Positions 10,312 through 18,433 of a stretch of DNA of 64,000 bases are shown here, piece after piece; position 1 is the stretch's first letter, and each line of letters begins with the position of its first letter. Origin of the DNA: Azonexus sp. (GTDB lineage Bacteria > Pseudomonadota > Gammaproteobacteria > Burkholderiales > Rhodocyclaceae); the NCBI GenBank assembly GCA_030696345.1, contig JAUYSK010000022.1, forward strand, positions 62,001 to 126,000, given 5' to 3'. The notes beneath the pieces were generated by a model that made no database searches, was not told where the DNA came from, and saw only the letters and a list, made by a program, of their open reading frames with translations. The translations under genes and the position numbers were made by a program.

Positions 10312-10656
10312 ATGGCTGAAATCACCACGGCCTCCGGCCTGATCTACGAAGACACCATCGTCGGCGAAGGCGCCGAAGCCAAGGCCGGCAATCACGTTGT
10401 TGTTCATTACACCGGCTGGCTGACCAACGGCACCAAGTTTGATTCGAGCAAGGATCGTGGCGATCCGTTCGATTTTCCGCTCGGCCAGCGCCATGTCATC
10501 TCCGGTTGGGACGAAGGCGTGCAGGGCATGCAAATTGGTGGCACCCGCAAGCTGACCATTCCGCCGGAACTCGGTTATGGCGCACGTGGTGCAGGTGGCG
10601 TCATTCCACCGAATGCGACCCTGGTTTTCGAGGTTGAATTGCTCGCCATTCAATGA
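10312..10656 (+). CDS. FKBP-type peptidyl-prolyl cis-trans isomerase
   Basis: A single-domain FKBP of 114 residues, starting at ATG 10312 behind AGGAG; a GTG at 10231 would add an implausible tail. The domain is complete: [18 protein letters not shown], then [34 protein letters not shown] and [16 protein letters not shown]. There is no signal peptide, so it acts in the cytoplasm, catalysing prolyl isomerisation. Its TGA overlaps the next gene's ATG. Confidence 0.95.
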   Translation: MAEITTASGLIYEDTIVGEGAEAKAGNHVVVHYTGWLTNGTKFDSSKDRGDPFDFPLGQRHVISGWDEGVQGMQIGGTRKLTIPPELGYGARGAGGVIPPNATLVFEVELLAIQ

Positions 10657-11777
10657 GCGATTTCGACAAGGAACGGAAGCCCAAGCGGCCACCTGCTGGC
10701 CCGGCCAGCGATGACCCTTGGGCAAAATGGCGCGAGCCGGAAGGTGCACCGGCCGCAGCGCCTGCTGCCCGCCCGAGGCCGCCGGAGAGGCTTGAAGCCA
10801 AGCCTGAAAAGCCCGTCATGCCAGTGGTACCTGAAGTGCGCGAGCGTCCCACGGGGACGCTGAGCCCGATCAAATCTGCCGCGCCGCTTCGGTCAGCCGT
10901 GAAAAAGCCGTTCCAGAAGGCGTCCACCGCAGCAACCGCACCGCGAATTCACGATCAGGTTCGTGGTGGAAAAATGCGCGACAAGCGCACGTCGCGTGAA
11001 GACCGCCTGCCGGCTGGGCAAGCGCCCGTTCGCGATCCGGCCAATGTTCAGGAAGGCATTCGGCTTTCCAAGGTGATGTCCGAGCGCGGCATGTGTTCGC
11101 GGCGCGAGGCCGATCTGTGGATCGAGCGCGGTTGGGTGCTGGTCAATGGCGAGCGAATCAGCGAGCTGGGTTCGCGCATTGCCGCGGACGCTGAAATTGT
11201 CATTTCCAAGGAAGCCGAAAAAGATCAGGCCAAGCAGGTCACCATTCTGCTCAACAAGCCGATCGGCTATGTTTCCGGGCAGCCGGAAGATGATTGCAAG
11301 CCGGCGGTGACGCTGATTTCAGCCGAAAGCTGGGTCAAGCAATCGGGCGATCCCGAGTTCAAACCATGGATGCTGCGCGGTCTGGCCCCGGCCGGACGAC
11401 TCGACATCGACTCGACGGGCTTGCTGGTTTTCACTCAGGATGGCCGTGTTGCCAAGAAGCTGGTTGGCGAAGACAGCGGCGTCGAGAAGGAATATCTGGT
11501 CAGGGTCAGCGGCGAGATGATTAAAGGAGGCCTGGAAATGCTTCGGCACGGTCTGGAACTCGACGGCAAGCCGTTGAGGCAGGCCTGGGTCAAGCAGCTG
11601 AACGAAGATCAACTGCACTTCATCCTGAAAGAAGGCAAGAAGCGTCAGATTCGCCGGATGTGCGAACTGGTTGGCCTGAAGGTCATCGGCTTGAAGCGGG
11701 TGCGCATTGGCCGCGTCATGCTGGGTGATCTGCAGATTGGGCAGTGGCGTTTCCTGCGGAGCAACGAGTCGTTCTAG
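10653..11777 (+). CDS. rluF: RluF-like 23S rRNA pseudouridine synthase
   Basis: A 374-residue protein. The first 130 residues are Pro/Ala/Lys-rich and probably disordered. An S4 RNA-binding domain follows (about 135-185, [20 protein letters not shown]), then the RsuA/RluB/E/F catalytic domain with [18 protein letters not shown] (catalytic Asp) and [21 protein letters not shown] and the final GQWRFL resemble RluF more than RluB or RsuA, so U2604 of 23S rRNA is the likely target. It overlaps the FKBP gene by 4 bases, suggesting co-translation. Confidence 0.88.
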   Translation: MSDFDKERKPKRPPAGPASDDPWAKWREPEGAPAAAPAARPRPPERLEAKPEKPVMPVVPEVRERPTGTLSPIKSAAPLRSAVKKPFQKASTAATAPRIHDQVRGGKMRDKRTSREDRLPAGQAPVRDPANVQEGIRLSKVMSERGMCSRREADLWIERGWVLVNGERISELGSRIAADAEIVISKEAEKDQAKQVTILLNKPIGYVSGQPEDDCKPAVTLISAESWVKQSGDPEFKPWMLRGLAPAGRLDIDSTGLLVFTQDGRVAKKLVGEDSGVEKEYLVRVSGEMIKGGLEMLRHGLELDGKPLRQAWVKQLNEDQLHFILKEGKKRQIRRMCELVGLKVIGLKRVRIGRVMLGDLQIGQWRFLRSNESF

Positions 11778-11799
11778 TCGCAAATTGCAAACCGTAATG

Positions 11800-11830
11800 A
11801 AAAAGCCCGGTCGCGAAACCGGGCTTTTTC
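11800..11830. terminator. Bidirectional terminator between convergent genes
   Basis: 12-bp perfect stem (11800-11811 with 11818-11829), 6-base loop, A run on one side and T run on the other. It serves both the RluF-like gene (plus) and the MaoC-like gene (minus). Confidence 0.92.
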
Positions 11831-11851
11831 TTGCTCAGTGCTTTTTCTGGA

Positions 11852-12271
11852 TCAGGCCGGCTTGTTGCCGATCATCACGGTTGCTTCGCCTTCGATGACG
11901 ACGGTTTCTCCAACCTTGCAGATGGTCTCAAGGATGACGCGTTTTTTGGCGGCGATGACTTCCTTGACGGTGACCGTGGTCTTGACGGTATCGCCTGGGC
12001 GGACCGGGGCCTTGAACTTCAGGGTCTGGGCCAGATAGATGGTGCCGGGGCCAGGGAGGTGGGCGCCGAGCACGGCGGAGATGAAGCTGGCCGACAGCAT
12101 GCCGTGGGCGATGCGGCCACCGAAGGCTGTGGTCTTGCCGAATTCTTCGTCGAGGTGAACGGCGTTGGTATCGGTCGAGACGCCGGCAAACAAGACGATG
12201 TCGGCATCGGTAATGGTTTTGCCGATGGTGGCACTCATGCCGGGTTGCAGGTCTTCGATGTAATAGGTCAT
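11852..12271 (-). CDS. MaoC-like (R)-specific enoyl-CoA hydratase
   Basis: A 139-residue single hot-dog domain of the PhaJ type. The hydratase 2 motif is visible: FAGVSTDTNAVHLDEEFG, with catalytic Asp and His, followed by GGRIAHGML. Such enzymes hydrate trans-2-enoyl-CoA to (R)-3-hydroxyacyl-CoA and link beta-oxidation to polyhydroxyalkanoate synthesis. No pha genes lie next to it, so the physiological substrate is open. It faces the RluF-like gene and is separated by 46 bases from the permease genes upstream on the same strand. Confidence 0.9.
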   Translation of the reverse strand: MTYYIEDLQPGMSATIGKTITDADIVLFAGVSTDTNAVHLDEEFGKTTAFGGRIAHGMLSASFISAVLGAHLPGPGTIYLAQTLKFKAPVRPGDTVKTTVTVKEVIAAKKRVILETICKVGETVVIEGEATVMIGNKPA

Positions 12272-12316
12272 GGCTGTTTCCTTGAGGTTATGAATTTGTG
12301 GCCGAACTTTAGCACG

Positions 12317-13516
12317 TCATTCAGTTCGTAGCGCCTCGACCGGGTCAAGGCGGGCGGCGTTGCGGGCCGGCAGGACGCCTGCAGCCAGGCCGATGGCAAT
12401 GGCGACGCCTTCGGCCAGCAGGACGAAACTGATCGGCGTATGCACCGGCAGGGCAGGGAGCGCCAGGTGGATCAGTTGAGCCAGCCCGAAGCCAAGCAGC
12501 AGGCCGAGAAAGCCGCCGAGCGCCGAGAGGGCCACCGCTTCGCCAAGAAAGAGCAACAGGATCGTGCGCCGGGGGGCGCCGAGGGCAACCAGCAGGCCGA
12601 TTTCACCGGTCCGCTCGGTGACGGCGATGGTCATGATGGTGACGATACCGACGCCGCCGACCAACAATGAAATGCCACCGAGTGCGCCAACGGCCATGGT
12701 CAGCACATTAAGGATGTTGGACAGCGTCTTCAGCATCTCTTCCTGCGTGATGATGGTGAAGTCTTCGCGGCCGTGGCGGGCGATCAGGCGCTCCTTGATG
12801 GCAGCGGCGACCAGGGCGGAAGGCACACCTTCTTCGGCGGCGATGTTGATTTCATCGACGCCTTCGCGGTTGAACAATTCCTGGGCGCGGGCGGCGGGCA
12901 CGAAAACCGTGTCATCGAGATCGATGCCGAGAAACTGACCTTTCGGGGACATGACGCCGATCACCCGAAAATGCAGGCCGCCTATCCGCAGGCGCTGGCC
13001 GAGCGGGTTCTCGCTACCGAACAGTTCGTTCTTGACCTTGGCGCCGAGCACGACGAAGGCGCGGGCGCTGCCTTCATCATCGGCGGGCAGAAATTGCCCG
13101 ATTTGCACAGTCGACCGGAACACTTTGGGCAGATTGGCGTTGACGCCGTAAATCAGCGTTCGCCGCGTGCGGCCGTTGCCTTCAACCTCGGCATTGCCCC
13201 GGACGTTAGGCGTTACGGCGATGACGTGGGGCAGGCGTTCGAGCGATTTGGCATCTTCCAGCGACAGCGGCCGGGCGCTCGAAGGCAGGCCGGAAGGCGA
13301 GCCGCCGGTCTTGGTCTTGCCCGGCATGGCCGAGATGACGTTGGTGCCAAACTGGGTAAATTCGCCGAGCACGAAACGGTGAATGCCTTCGCCGATCGAG
13401 GTCAGCAGAATCACCGCCGCGATGCCGACGGCGATGCCGAGCAGGGTCAGGAAGCTGCGCAGGCGCTGCGCCGTGATGGCACGGAGGGCAAGGTGCAGGG
13501 AGTCGGCGACAAGCAT
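12317..13516 (-). CDS. MacB-type ABC transporter permease (second copy)
   Basis: A 399-residue permease starting at ATG 13516, two bases past the stop of the paralogous permease; a longer in-frame version begins inside that gene and is rejected. Layout: one N-terminal membrane segment, a large periplasmic MacB_PCD domain (about 45-245), then an FtsX domain with three segments (about 270-395) including the TERTGEIGLLVALGAPRRTI motif. It pairs with the gene at 13519-14727, the ATPase at 14799 and the adaptor at 15508 to form a MacAB-like export complex. Two separate permease genes, instead of one permease-ATPase fusion as in MacB, imply a heterodimer. Confidence 0.9.
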   Translation of the reverse strand: MLVADSLHLALRAITAQRLRSFLTLLGIAVGIAAVILLTSIGEGIHRFVLGEFTQFGTNVISAMPGKTKTGGSPSGLPSSARPLSLEDAKSLERLPHVIAVTPNVRGNAEVEGNGRTRRTLIYGVNANLPKVFRSTVQIGQFLPADDEGSARAFVVLGAKVKNELFGSENPLGQRLRIGGLHFRVIGVMSPKGQFLGIDLDDTVFVPAARAQELFNREGVDEINIAAEEGVPSALVAAAIKERLIARHGREDFTIITQEEMLKTLSNILNVLTMAVGALGGISLLVGGVGIVTIMTIAVTERTGEIGLLVALGAPRRTILLLFLGEAVALSALGGFLGLLLGFGLAQLIHLALPALPVHTPISFVLLAEGVAIAIGLAAGVLPARNAARLDPVEALRTE

Positions 13517-13518
13517 GG

Positions 13519-14727
13519 CTAATGCTTCATCAGGGCCTGCACCGGGTCGAGCCGGGCGGCGCGGCGGGCCGGCATGACGCCGAAGAGCAGGCCGGTGATC
13601 AGTGCCGTACTCAGCCCGGCAATCACCGCCCAATCCGGCGGATAGGCAGGGAAGACGGGAAAAGCCTGGCGCAGGCCGAAGGCGCCAAGCTGACCGAGCA
13701 GGTAACCGACGACTGCACCCACGGTCGAGAGCATCGCCGCCTCGGCCAGGAAGGCCAGCCGGATCGTCCGTGCCGTGGCGCCGAGTGCCTTGAGCAGGCC
13801 GATTTCACCGGTGCGCTGGGTGACGGCCACCAGCATCACGTTCATCACCAGAATGCCGGCGACGGCCAGGCTGATCGCGGCGATGCCGGCGACGCCGAGG
13901 GTCAGCGCGCCGAGCAGCTTGTCGAAGGTGGCGAGCACGGCATCCTGGGTGATCACCGTGACGTCCTCCTCGCCGCGATGGCGTTGCTTGAGGATTTCCA
14001 TGACCTGTTCCTTGGCCTCGGGAATCGCCTCGCGGCTTTTCGCTTCGACCAGGATGCGGAACAGCGTGTTCGAGTTGAACATCGCCTGAGCCAGCGCCAC
14101 CGGCACGATGATCAGCTCGTCGGTATTCATGCCCAGGCCTTGGCCGAGTGATTTGAGCACGCCGACCACGCGCAACCGACGGTCGCCGACGCGGATCAGT
14201 TTGCCGACCGCGGGCTCGCTACCGAACATTTCATCGCGGATCGTCGCGCCGATTACCGCAACCGGCGTTCCACGGTTCCAGTCATCGTCCGGCAGGCCTT
14301 GCCCCTGCGCCAGTTCGAAATTGCGAATCGGGATGAACTCGCTGGTCGAACCGGCCACCATGACTTCGCGCAATCGCCCGCCAAAACTGACTTCGGAGGT
14401 GCCGACGGCGAGCGGTGCAAGTCGGCTGACGGCGGAAGCGCGGCGCAGGGCGCCAGCGTCGTCGATGGTCAGGTCGCGCGGCGTGGTGGTGATCGCATTA
14501 GCCGGGTTGAAGCCGCCGGTGCCTGAGCGGCCGGGCAGGACAATGACGAGGTTGGTGCCAATTGAGGAAAACTGGCCGACAACATAACGCCGTGCGCCAT
14601 CGCCGAGGGCAGTGAGAATGACAACGGCAGCGACGCCGATCGACATGGCAAGCACCGAAAGTGTCGTTCGCATTGGGTAGCCGGTCGCCGCGTCACGGGC
14701 GAAGCGCAGGGTGTCAGCCAGGCGCAT
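13519..14727 (-). CDS. MacB-type ABC transporter permease (first copy)
   Basis: A 402-residue paralogue of the next gene, starting at ATG 14727 behind GGGAGGAG on the minus strand. It has the N-terminal helix, the periplasmic MacB_PCD domain and the C-terminal FtsX domain with QRTGEIGLLKALGATARTI. The ribosome site sits within the left arm of the palindromic repeat at 14736-14823. The two permeases differ enough in the periplasmic region to suggest a heterodimer with distinct roles. Substrate unknown; possibilities are peptides, lipoproteins or antibiotics. Confidence 0.9.
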   Translation of the reverse strand: MRLADTLRFARDAATGYPMRTTLSVLAMSIGVAAVVILTALGDGARRYVVGQFSSIGTNLVIVLPGRSGTGGFNPANAITTTPRDLTIDDAGALRRASAVSRLAPLAVGTSEVSFGGRLREVMVAGSTSEFIPIRNFELAQGQGLPDDDWNRGTPVAVIGATIRDEMFGSEPAVGKLIRVGDRRLRVVGVLKSLGQGLGMNTDELIIVPVALAQAMFNSNTLFRILVEAKSREAIPEAKEQVMEILKQRHRGEEDVTVITQDAVLATFDKLLGALTLGVAGIAAISLAVAGILVMNVMLVAVTQRTGEIGLLKALGATARTIRLAFLAEAAMLSTVGAVVGYLLGQLGAFGLRQAFPVFPAYPPDWAVIAGLSTALITGLLFGVMPARRAARLDPVQALMKH

Positions 14728-14735
14728 GGCTGGCT

Positions 14736-14823
14736 CCTCCCCCTTCAAGGGGGAGGTTGGGAGGGGGATGGGTTGGGCGAATGAAACCCATCCCCACCCT
14801 AGCCCTCCCCTTGAAAGGGAGGG
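14736..14823. repeat. Long imperfect palindrome (intergenic repeat element)
   Basis: Arms 14736-14774 and 14784-14822 are largely reverse complements of each other, around a 9-base loop, and each arm holds a smaller palindrome (CCCCCTTCAAGGGGG). It covers the last codons of the ATPase gene and the ribosome site of the permease gene. Confidence 0.8.
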
Positions 14824-15503
14824 GAAACGTGTGAGTCACTTTTTAGTCGCCCGTCTTCCATCACCAGTTGCCGCCGGGCTCTGGCACCCATGGCCTGGTC
14901 GTGGGTGACAACGACCAGCGTGACGCCGCTGGCGTTCAATGCTTCGAGCAGGTTAACCACTTCTTCACCGGTGTGGCGGTCAAGGTTGCCAGTTGGTTCG
15001 TCGGCCAGGATCAGCGCCGGCTGCATGATGGTGGCGCGGGCGATGGCGACACGCTGGCGCTGGCCGCCAGATAACTGATCGGGCCGATGGTCGGCGCGGT
15101 TCTCCAGGCCAAAGCCGGCGAGTGCCTTGGCGACGCGGGCATTGCGTTCCTTGGCAGGGATGCCGGCCAAGGTCATCGGTAAAGCGATGTTCTCGGCCGC
15201 AGTCAGGCGCGGCACCAGATGAAAACTCTGGAAGACGAAACCGATGCGCTCGCTGCGTACCCGTGCCTGCTCGTCAGGTGAGAGGGTTGTCACGTCGCGC
15301 CCTTCCAGCCGGTAAGTGCCGCTATTGGGCCGGTCGAGCAGGCCAAGCAAGTTGAGCAGCGTTGATTTGCCGGAGCCGGAAGGCCCCATGACGGCGACGT
15401 ACTCGCCGGCATTGATGCTCAGGTTGAGCGCTGCCAGCGCATGCACCGTCGAGTCGCCAAGCTGGAAGACGCGCTCAATGTTGGTGAGTTCGATCAGCGC
15501 CAT
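14799..15503 (-). CDS. MacB/LolD-type ABC transporter ATPase
   Basis: A 234-residue ATPase with Walker A GPSGSGKS, signature LSGGQRQRVAIARA, Walker B LILADEPTGNLD and switch His in VVVTHD. This is the LolD/MacB/FtsE subfamily that works with FtsX-type permeases. The last eight residues, SPPFQGEG, are encoded by the right arm of the adjacent palindromic repeat, so the natural end may have been replaced when the repeat inserted. It lies 4 bases downstream of the adaptor gene. Confidence 0.95.
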   Translation of the reverse strand: MALIELTNIERVFQLGDSTVHALAALNLSINAGEYVAVMGPSGSGKSTLLNLLGLLDRPNSGTYRLEGRDVTTLSPDEQARVRSERIGFVFQSFHLVPRLTAAENIALPMTLAGIPAKERNARVAKALAGFGLENRADHRPDQLSGGQRQRVAIARATIMQPALILADEPTGNLDRHTGEEVVNLLEALNASGVTLVVVTHDQAMGARARRQLVMEDGRLKSDSHVSPPFQGEG

Positions 15504-15507
15504 GCGC

Positions 15508-16656
15508 TTACTTGGCTTTCGCTTTGTCGTCCGGGGTGACGCTGGCGCCAGCCTTTACGCCTTCCTTTTCCAGCGAGGTAACGATGCGGTCGCCGGCGCC
15601 CAGGCCTTCAATGACTTCAGTGAATTCCCAGTTGGCGAGGCCGGCCTTGATCGTACGTTCTTCCAGCTTGCCGCTGTCCGGGTTGAAAAGCAGGACGTGG
15701 CCGCCTTCACGGATCGCGGCGGTCGGGATACGCAGCACGGATTCACGGCCTTCCAGAATGATCTCGACGTCGGCGCTGTAGCCGACCAGCAACTTGCCGG
15801 CACCTTCCGGGTTGTCGAAGTCGACTTCAATATCGACCGTGCGCGCCTGCTTTTCAACCGCTGAAACATAGGGCGCGACGCGCCGTACCTTGCCCGGCAG
15901 GATCTTGCCAGGGAGGGCGTCAAGCGTGACGCGGACCGGTTGCCCGGCCTTGATCTTAGGCGCATCGACTTCGTCCATCGGCGCTTTGACGTAGAGGCAG
16001 GAATCATCGATCAGGTCGATTGCCGGCGGAGTCGGAACGCCGGGGGGCGAGGGCGTTGAATACTCGCCAAGTTCGCCAACGATCTTGGCAATCGTGCCAT
16101 CGAATGGGGCGTAAAGTGCGACGCGGCCCTGCTCGACGCGGGTCGCCTTGAATTTGGCTTCAGCCTGGGCGACATCCGCCTTGGCCGTATTGCAGCCGGC
16201 ACGGCGTACCTCGGCATCGGTGCGGGCAACCTCCTCGCGGCTGCTCGAGACGAAACCTTTCGCGCGTAGCTCGGCCTGCCTTTTTGCCTCTTTTTCGGCG
16301 TTGACCGCAGCAATGCAGACTTCATCGACCCGTTTGCCGGCCAGCGTTACTTGCGCCTGCGACAAGGCGGCCTGGGCCTGCTGGTCGTCATTCCACAGCT
16401 TGAGCAGCAACTGCCCCTTCTTGACCTTGTCGCCTTCCTTGACGCCGAGGTACTCGATGCGGCCGCCGATGATGGTCGACAGCTTGGTGCGCTGGCAGGC
16501 CTCGACCGTGCCAGCGCGGGTGTTGGCCAGCGAGGCTTCGACCTTGCCGGTGGCAACTTCTTTCAGGACCACCGGAATTGGCTTGGGCCGGCTGAACCAG
16601 AAAAAGCCTAGGCCAAGCAGTGCAATGACAACAAGAGCAATAACGATGCGACGCAT
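15508..16656 (-). CDS. MacA/HlyD-type periplasmic adaptor protein
   Basis: A 382-residue membrane fusion protein. One N-terminal helix (about 4-21) anchors it; a biotinyl-lipoyl-like half motif (IGGRIEYLGVKEGDKVKKGQLLLKL) is followed by a coiled-coil hairpin (about 90-175), the second half (LYAPFDGTIAKIVGELGEY) and beta-barrel plus membrane-proximal domains. It links the FtsX-type permeases to an outer membrane channel that is not encoded here. Cysteines at 54, 114, 155 and 220 lie in the periplasmic part, an unusual number for this family. Confidence 0.92.
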   Translation of the reverse strand: MRRIVIALVVIALLGLGFFWFSRPKPIPVVLKEVATGKVEASLANTRAGTVEACQRTKLSTIIGGRIEYLGVKEGDKVKKGQLLLKLWNDDQQAQAALSQAQVTLAGKRVDEVCIAAVNAEKEAKRQAELRAKGFVSSSREEVARTDAEVRRAGCNTAKADVAQAEAKFKATRVEQGRVALYAPFDGTIAKIVGELGEYSTPSPPGVPTPPAIDLIDDSCLYVKAPMDEVDAPKIKAGQPVRVTLDALPGKILPGKVRRVAPYVSAVEKQARTVDIEVDFDNPEGAGKLLVGYSADVEIILEGRESVLRIPTAAIREGGHVLLFNPDSGKLEERTIKAGLANWEFTEVIEGLGAGDRIVTSLEKEGVKAGASVTPDDKAKAK

Positions 16657-16665
16657 GCGGAATTC

Positions 16666-17253
16666 CTAACGAAAGCCGGGTAGCCACCCGGATTGGGCGT
16701 GACCCCAGACAGGCTCAAGCGCCCCCTGATACAACGCTTCAATCACCGGCGGTTCCGGCCAGGGCTCGTTCATGAAGGTCAGGCCGATTTCTTCGACGGT
16801 GCGACCGGACCAGTAGTGTTCGGCGACTTCGTCCAGGGCGCTGAGCGACAGGCTGTGCGGCAGGCGCAGGTAGTCGAGCCAGCTGGCGTCATGAAATGAG
16901 CAGATATAGGCGCCCTTGGTTCTGGCGCAAGACATATTCTTGCCAAAAACGCGTTGGGGATGTTTGATCCGGAAGGTCATCGCATCGGTGCGCGTGGCGA
17001 ACAGCAGCAGCGCATGCAGGCGGCTGGGGAAGTGGTTGTAGCGGCGCTGGCGGAAGTATTCCAGATGGTATTCGGCAAAGTAGTTCTGTACCGAAATCAG
17101 TTGGTCACCGGGCGTCGGCTCGCCGCCTTCGGGCGAGGCCAGCGTTGAACCAAACGGGCTGCCCTTGAGAATGTCCCAGCCGGGCAGATCGGTGCCCGGC
17201 TCAAGCCAGCAGAAGAGCTCCAGTGTCGCGGTGTCCTTGATCAGGTTATCCAT
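16666..17253 (-). CDS. Conserved hypothetical protein, DUF2441-like pattern
   Basis: A 195-residue soluble protein, starting at ATG 17253 (alternatives: ATG 17277 or TTG 17325; none has a good ribosome site). The middle contains PSRLHALLLFATRTDAMTF, then YICSFHDASWLDYL, then EHYWSGRT; this order resembles DUF2441 proteins, a small family sometimes linked to ADP-ribosyltransferase-like folds. I cannot confirm that link. It lies 9 bases upstream of the adaptor gene on the same strand and could be co-transcribed with the exporter, though no functional link is evident. Confidence 0.6.
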   Translation of the reverse strand: MDNLIKDTATLELFCWLEPGTDLPGWDILKGSPFGSTLASPEGGEPTPGDQLISVQNYFAEYHLEYFRQRRYNHFPSRLHALLLFATRTDAMTFRIKHPQRVFGKNMSCARTKGAYICSFHDASWLDYLRLPHSLSLSALDEVAEHYWSGRTVEEIGLTFMNEPWPEPPVIEALYQGALEPVWGHAQSGWLPGFR

Positions 17254-17834
17254 GGTCCGAGAGGAGGAAAGAGGCATCGCGCTATTCTGAACGATAGTCG
17301 GGCTTTGTCCAATCGATCTGGGCAATTGCTGAAGTCGGCTATTTGCCCTTGTTCGAGATGTCGCCAGGCGGCAACAATTATTTCAAAAAATAGCTGCTCG
17401 AATTGCTGGCTATTTATCACCAAAGGGGTAAGCTAAACCTGTGTCGAGGTTAGCAGCAAGCCCGGCAAGCAGTGGTAGCAAATGCTGTGTTGCAGGAGAT
17501 TCTATGGCAGTTGTCGAAAGAAGTTTTCTAGAGATTACCGTGTAGCACTCCATCACGGCGAAATGCCGAATACCCCAGCCAAACGTGCCGGGGTGCAGTA
17601 ACCGAAGCCCATGCCTGACAGTGTGGGCTTCACTTATTTGGGGAAGGCAAAGTTGCTTGATGCCATTGCGGGTGGGTTCCGTGGGCGATATTTTGAAGCC
17701 GAAGTGCCGAAGAAAGCGTAGATGTGCCAATTTTTGGCAGTTCCATAACGCGCCTCATTGTTTGCGTTTCGTTTACTTGCTCTAAGCGATTGGTTTTTAG
17801 GTAATTATTTGCCATCATGCTTTGCGGGTTGATC
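17254..17834. other. 580-base region without a supported gene
   Basis: No reading frame here looks like protein: a 106-codon frame on the minus strand (17410-17730) shows no family motif. Two hairpins are present: GAAGCCCA with TGGGCTTC (about 17606-17634), and a shorter one just before it. Base composition turns AT-richer here. It may hold a leader, a small RNA or decayed sequence. Confidence 0.5.
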
Positions 17835-17850
17835 TGGTATGAATGCTGCT
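17835..17850 (+). promoter_or_regulatory. Sigma-54-type promoter of the pilin gene
   Basis: TGGTATGAATGCTGCT fits the -24/-12 layout: GG at 17836-17837, GC at 17848-17849, correct spacing. It is about 50 bases ahead of the pilin ATG. In many proteobacteria pilA is driven by sigma-54 with PilR; the regulator genes are not in the window. Confidence 0.6.
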
Positions 17851-17900
17851 TAATCTGGAGTAGCGGTTTCCCGCTCTTTTCGCGAAAAAAGGAGATTTAA

Positions 17901-18326
17901 ATGAAAGCTGTTCAAAAAGGTTTTACCCTGATCGAACTGATGATCGTTGTTGCGATTATTGGTATTTTGGCCGCCGTCGCGTTGCCTGCATATCAGGACT
18001 ACACAATCCGTGCAAAGGTAAGTGAAGTTATGCTTGCGGCCTCCGGCATGAGGACCAGCCTCGCAGAGTTTTATCAGACCAACAGTCGCATGCCTGTCAC
18101 TCTTTCTATTGGTACAATCACGCAAAATAGTGCATACGTTTCTACGGTTGCATATACCCAAACGAGCACGACTACCGGTCTAATTACGGCGACCTCGCGG
18201 AATTTGCCTGCTTCTGCGACAGGTGTAGTTACTTTGACTGGAGTTGGCGCGACAGATACAGGAGTTGTTACTTGGACTTGTGGTGGTACTATTGCACCAA
18301 AGTTCCGCCCGGCGTCTTGTAAATAA
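17901..18326 (+). CDS. pilA: Type IV major pilin
   Basis: A 141-residue type IVa prepilin. The short leader MKAVQKG is cut before Phe by PilD, then comes the N-methylated hydrophobic helix [20 protein letters not shown] with Glu5. Two C-terminal cysteines (WTCGG and PASCK) form the usual D-loop disulphide. The middle is very rich in Thr and Ser ([15 protein letters not shown]), a candidate target for O-glycosylation by the transferases next to it. AAGGAG lies 8 bases ahead of the ATG. The assembly genes pilB, pilC and pilD are not in the window. Confidence 0.96.
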   Translation: MKAVQKGFTLIELMIVVAIIGILAAVALPAYQDYTIRAKVSEVMLAASGMRTSLAEFYQTNSRMPVTLSIGTITQNSAYVSTVAYTQTSTTTGLITATSRNLPASATGVVTLTGVGATDTGVVTWTCGGTIAPKFRPASCK

Positions 18327-18340
18327 ACAGTTAGATTTTC

Positions 18341-18368
18341 GAAAAGCCTCACTTCGGTGAGGTTTTTT
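18341..18368 (+). terminator. Terminator after pilA
   Basis: Stem AAAAGCCTCAC/GTGAGGTTTTT with one G-U pair, TTCG loop and a T run. It sits 15 bases after the pilin stop. Confidence 0.9.
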
Positions 18369-18433
18369 TTGCCTAAAATATTTGCGGCAGATCAGTATGA
18401 TTCCATTTTTCCTGGCGGTTTGAAAGGTTCTTG

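Noticed and set aside
12773..13522. Open frame of 249 codons on the plus strand
   Set aside because: Antisense to the MacB-type permease; shadow frame.
17410..17730. 106-codon frame on the minus strand in the gap before pilA
   Set aside because: No motif, no ribosome site and mixed composition; described only as part of the gap.
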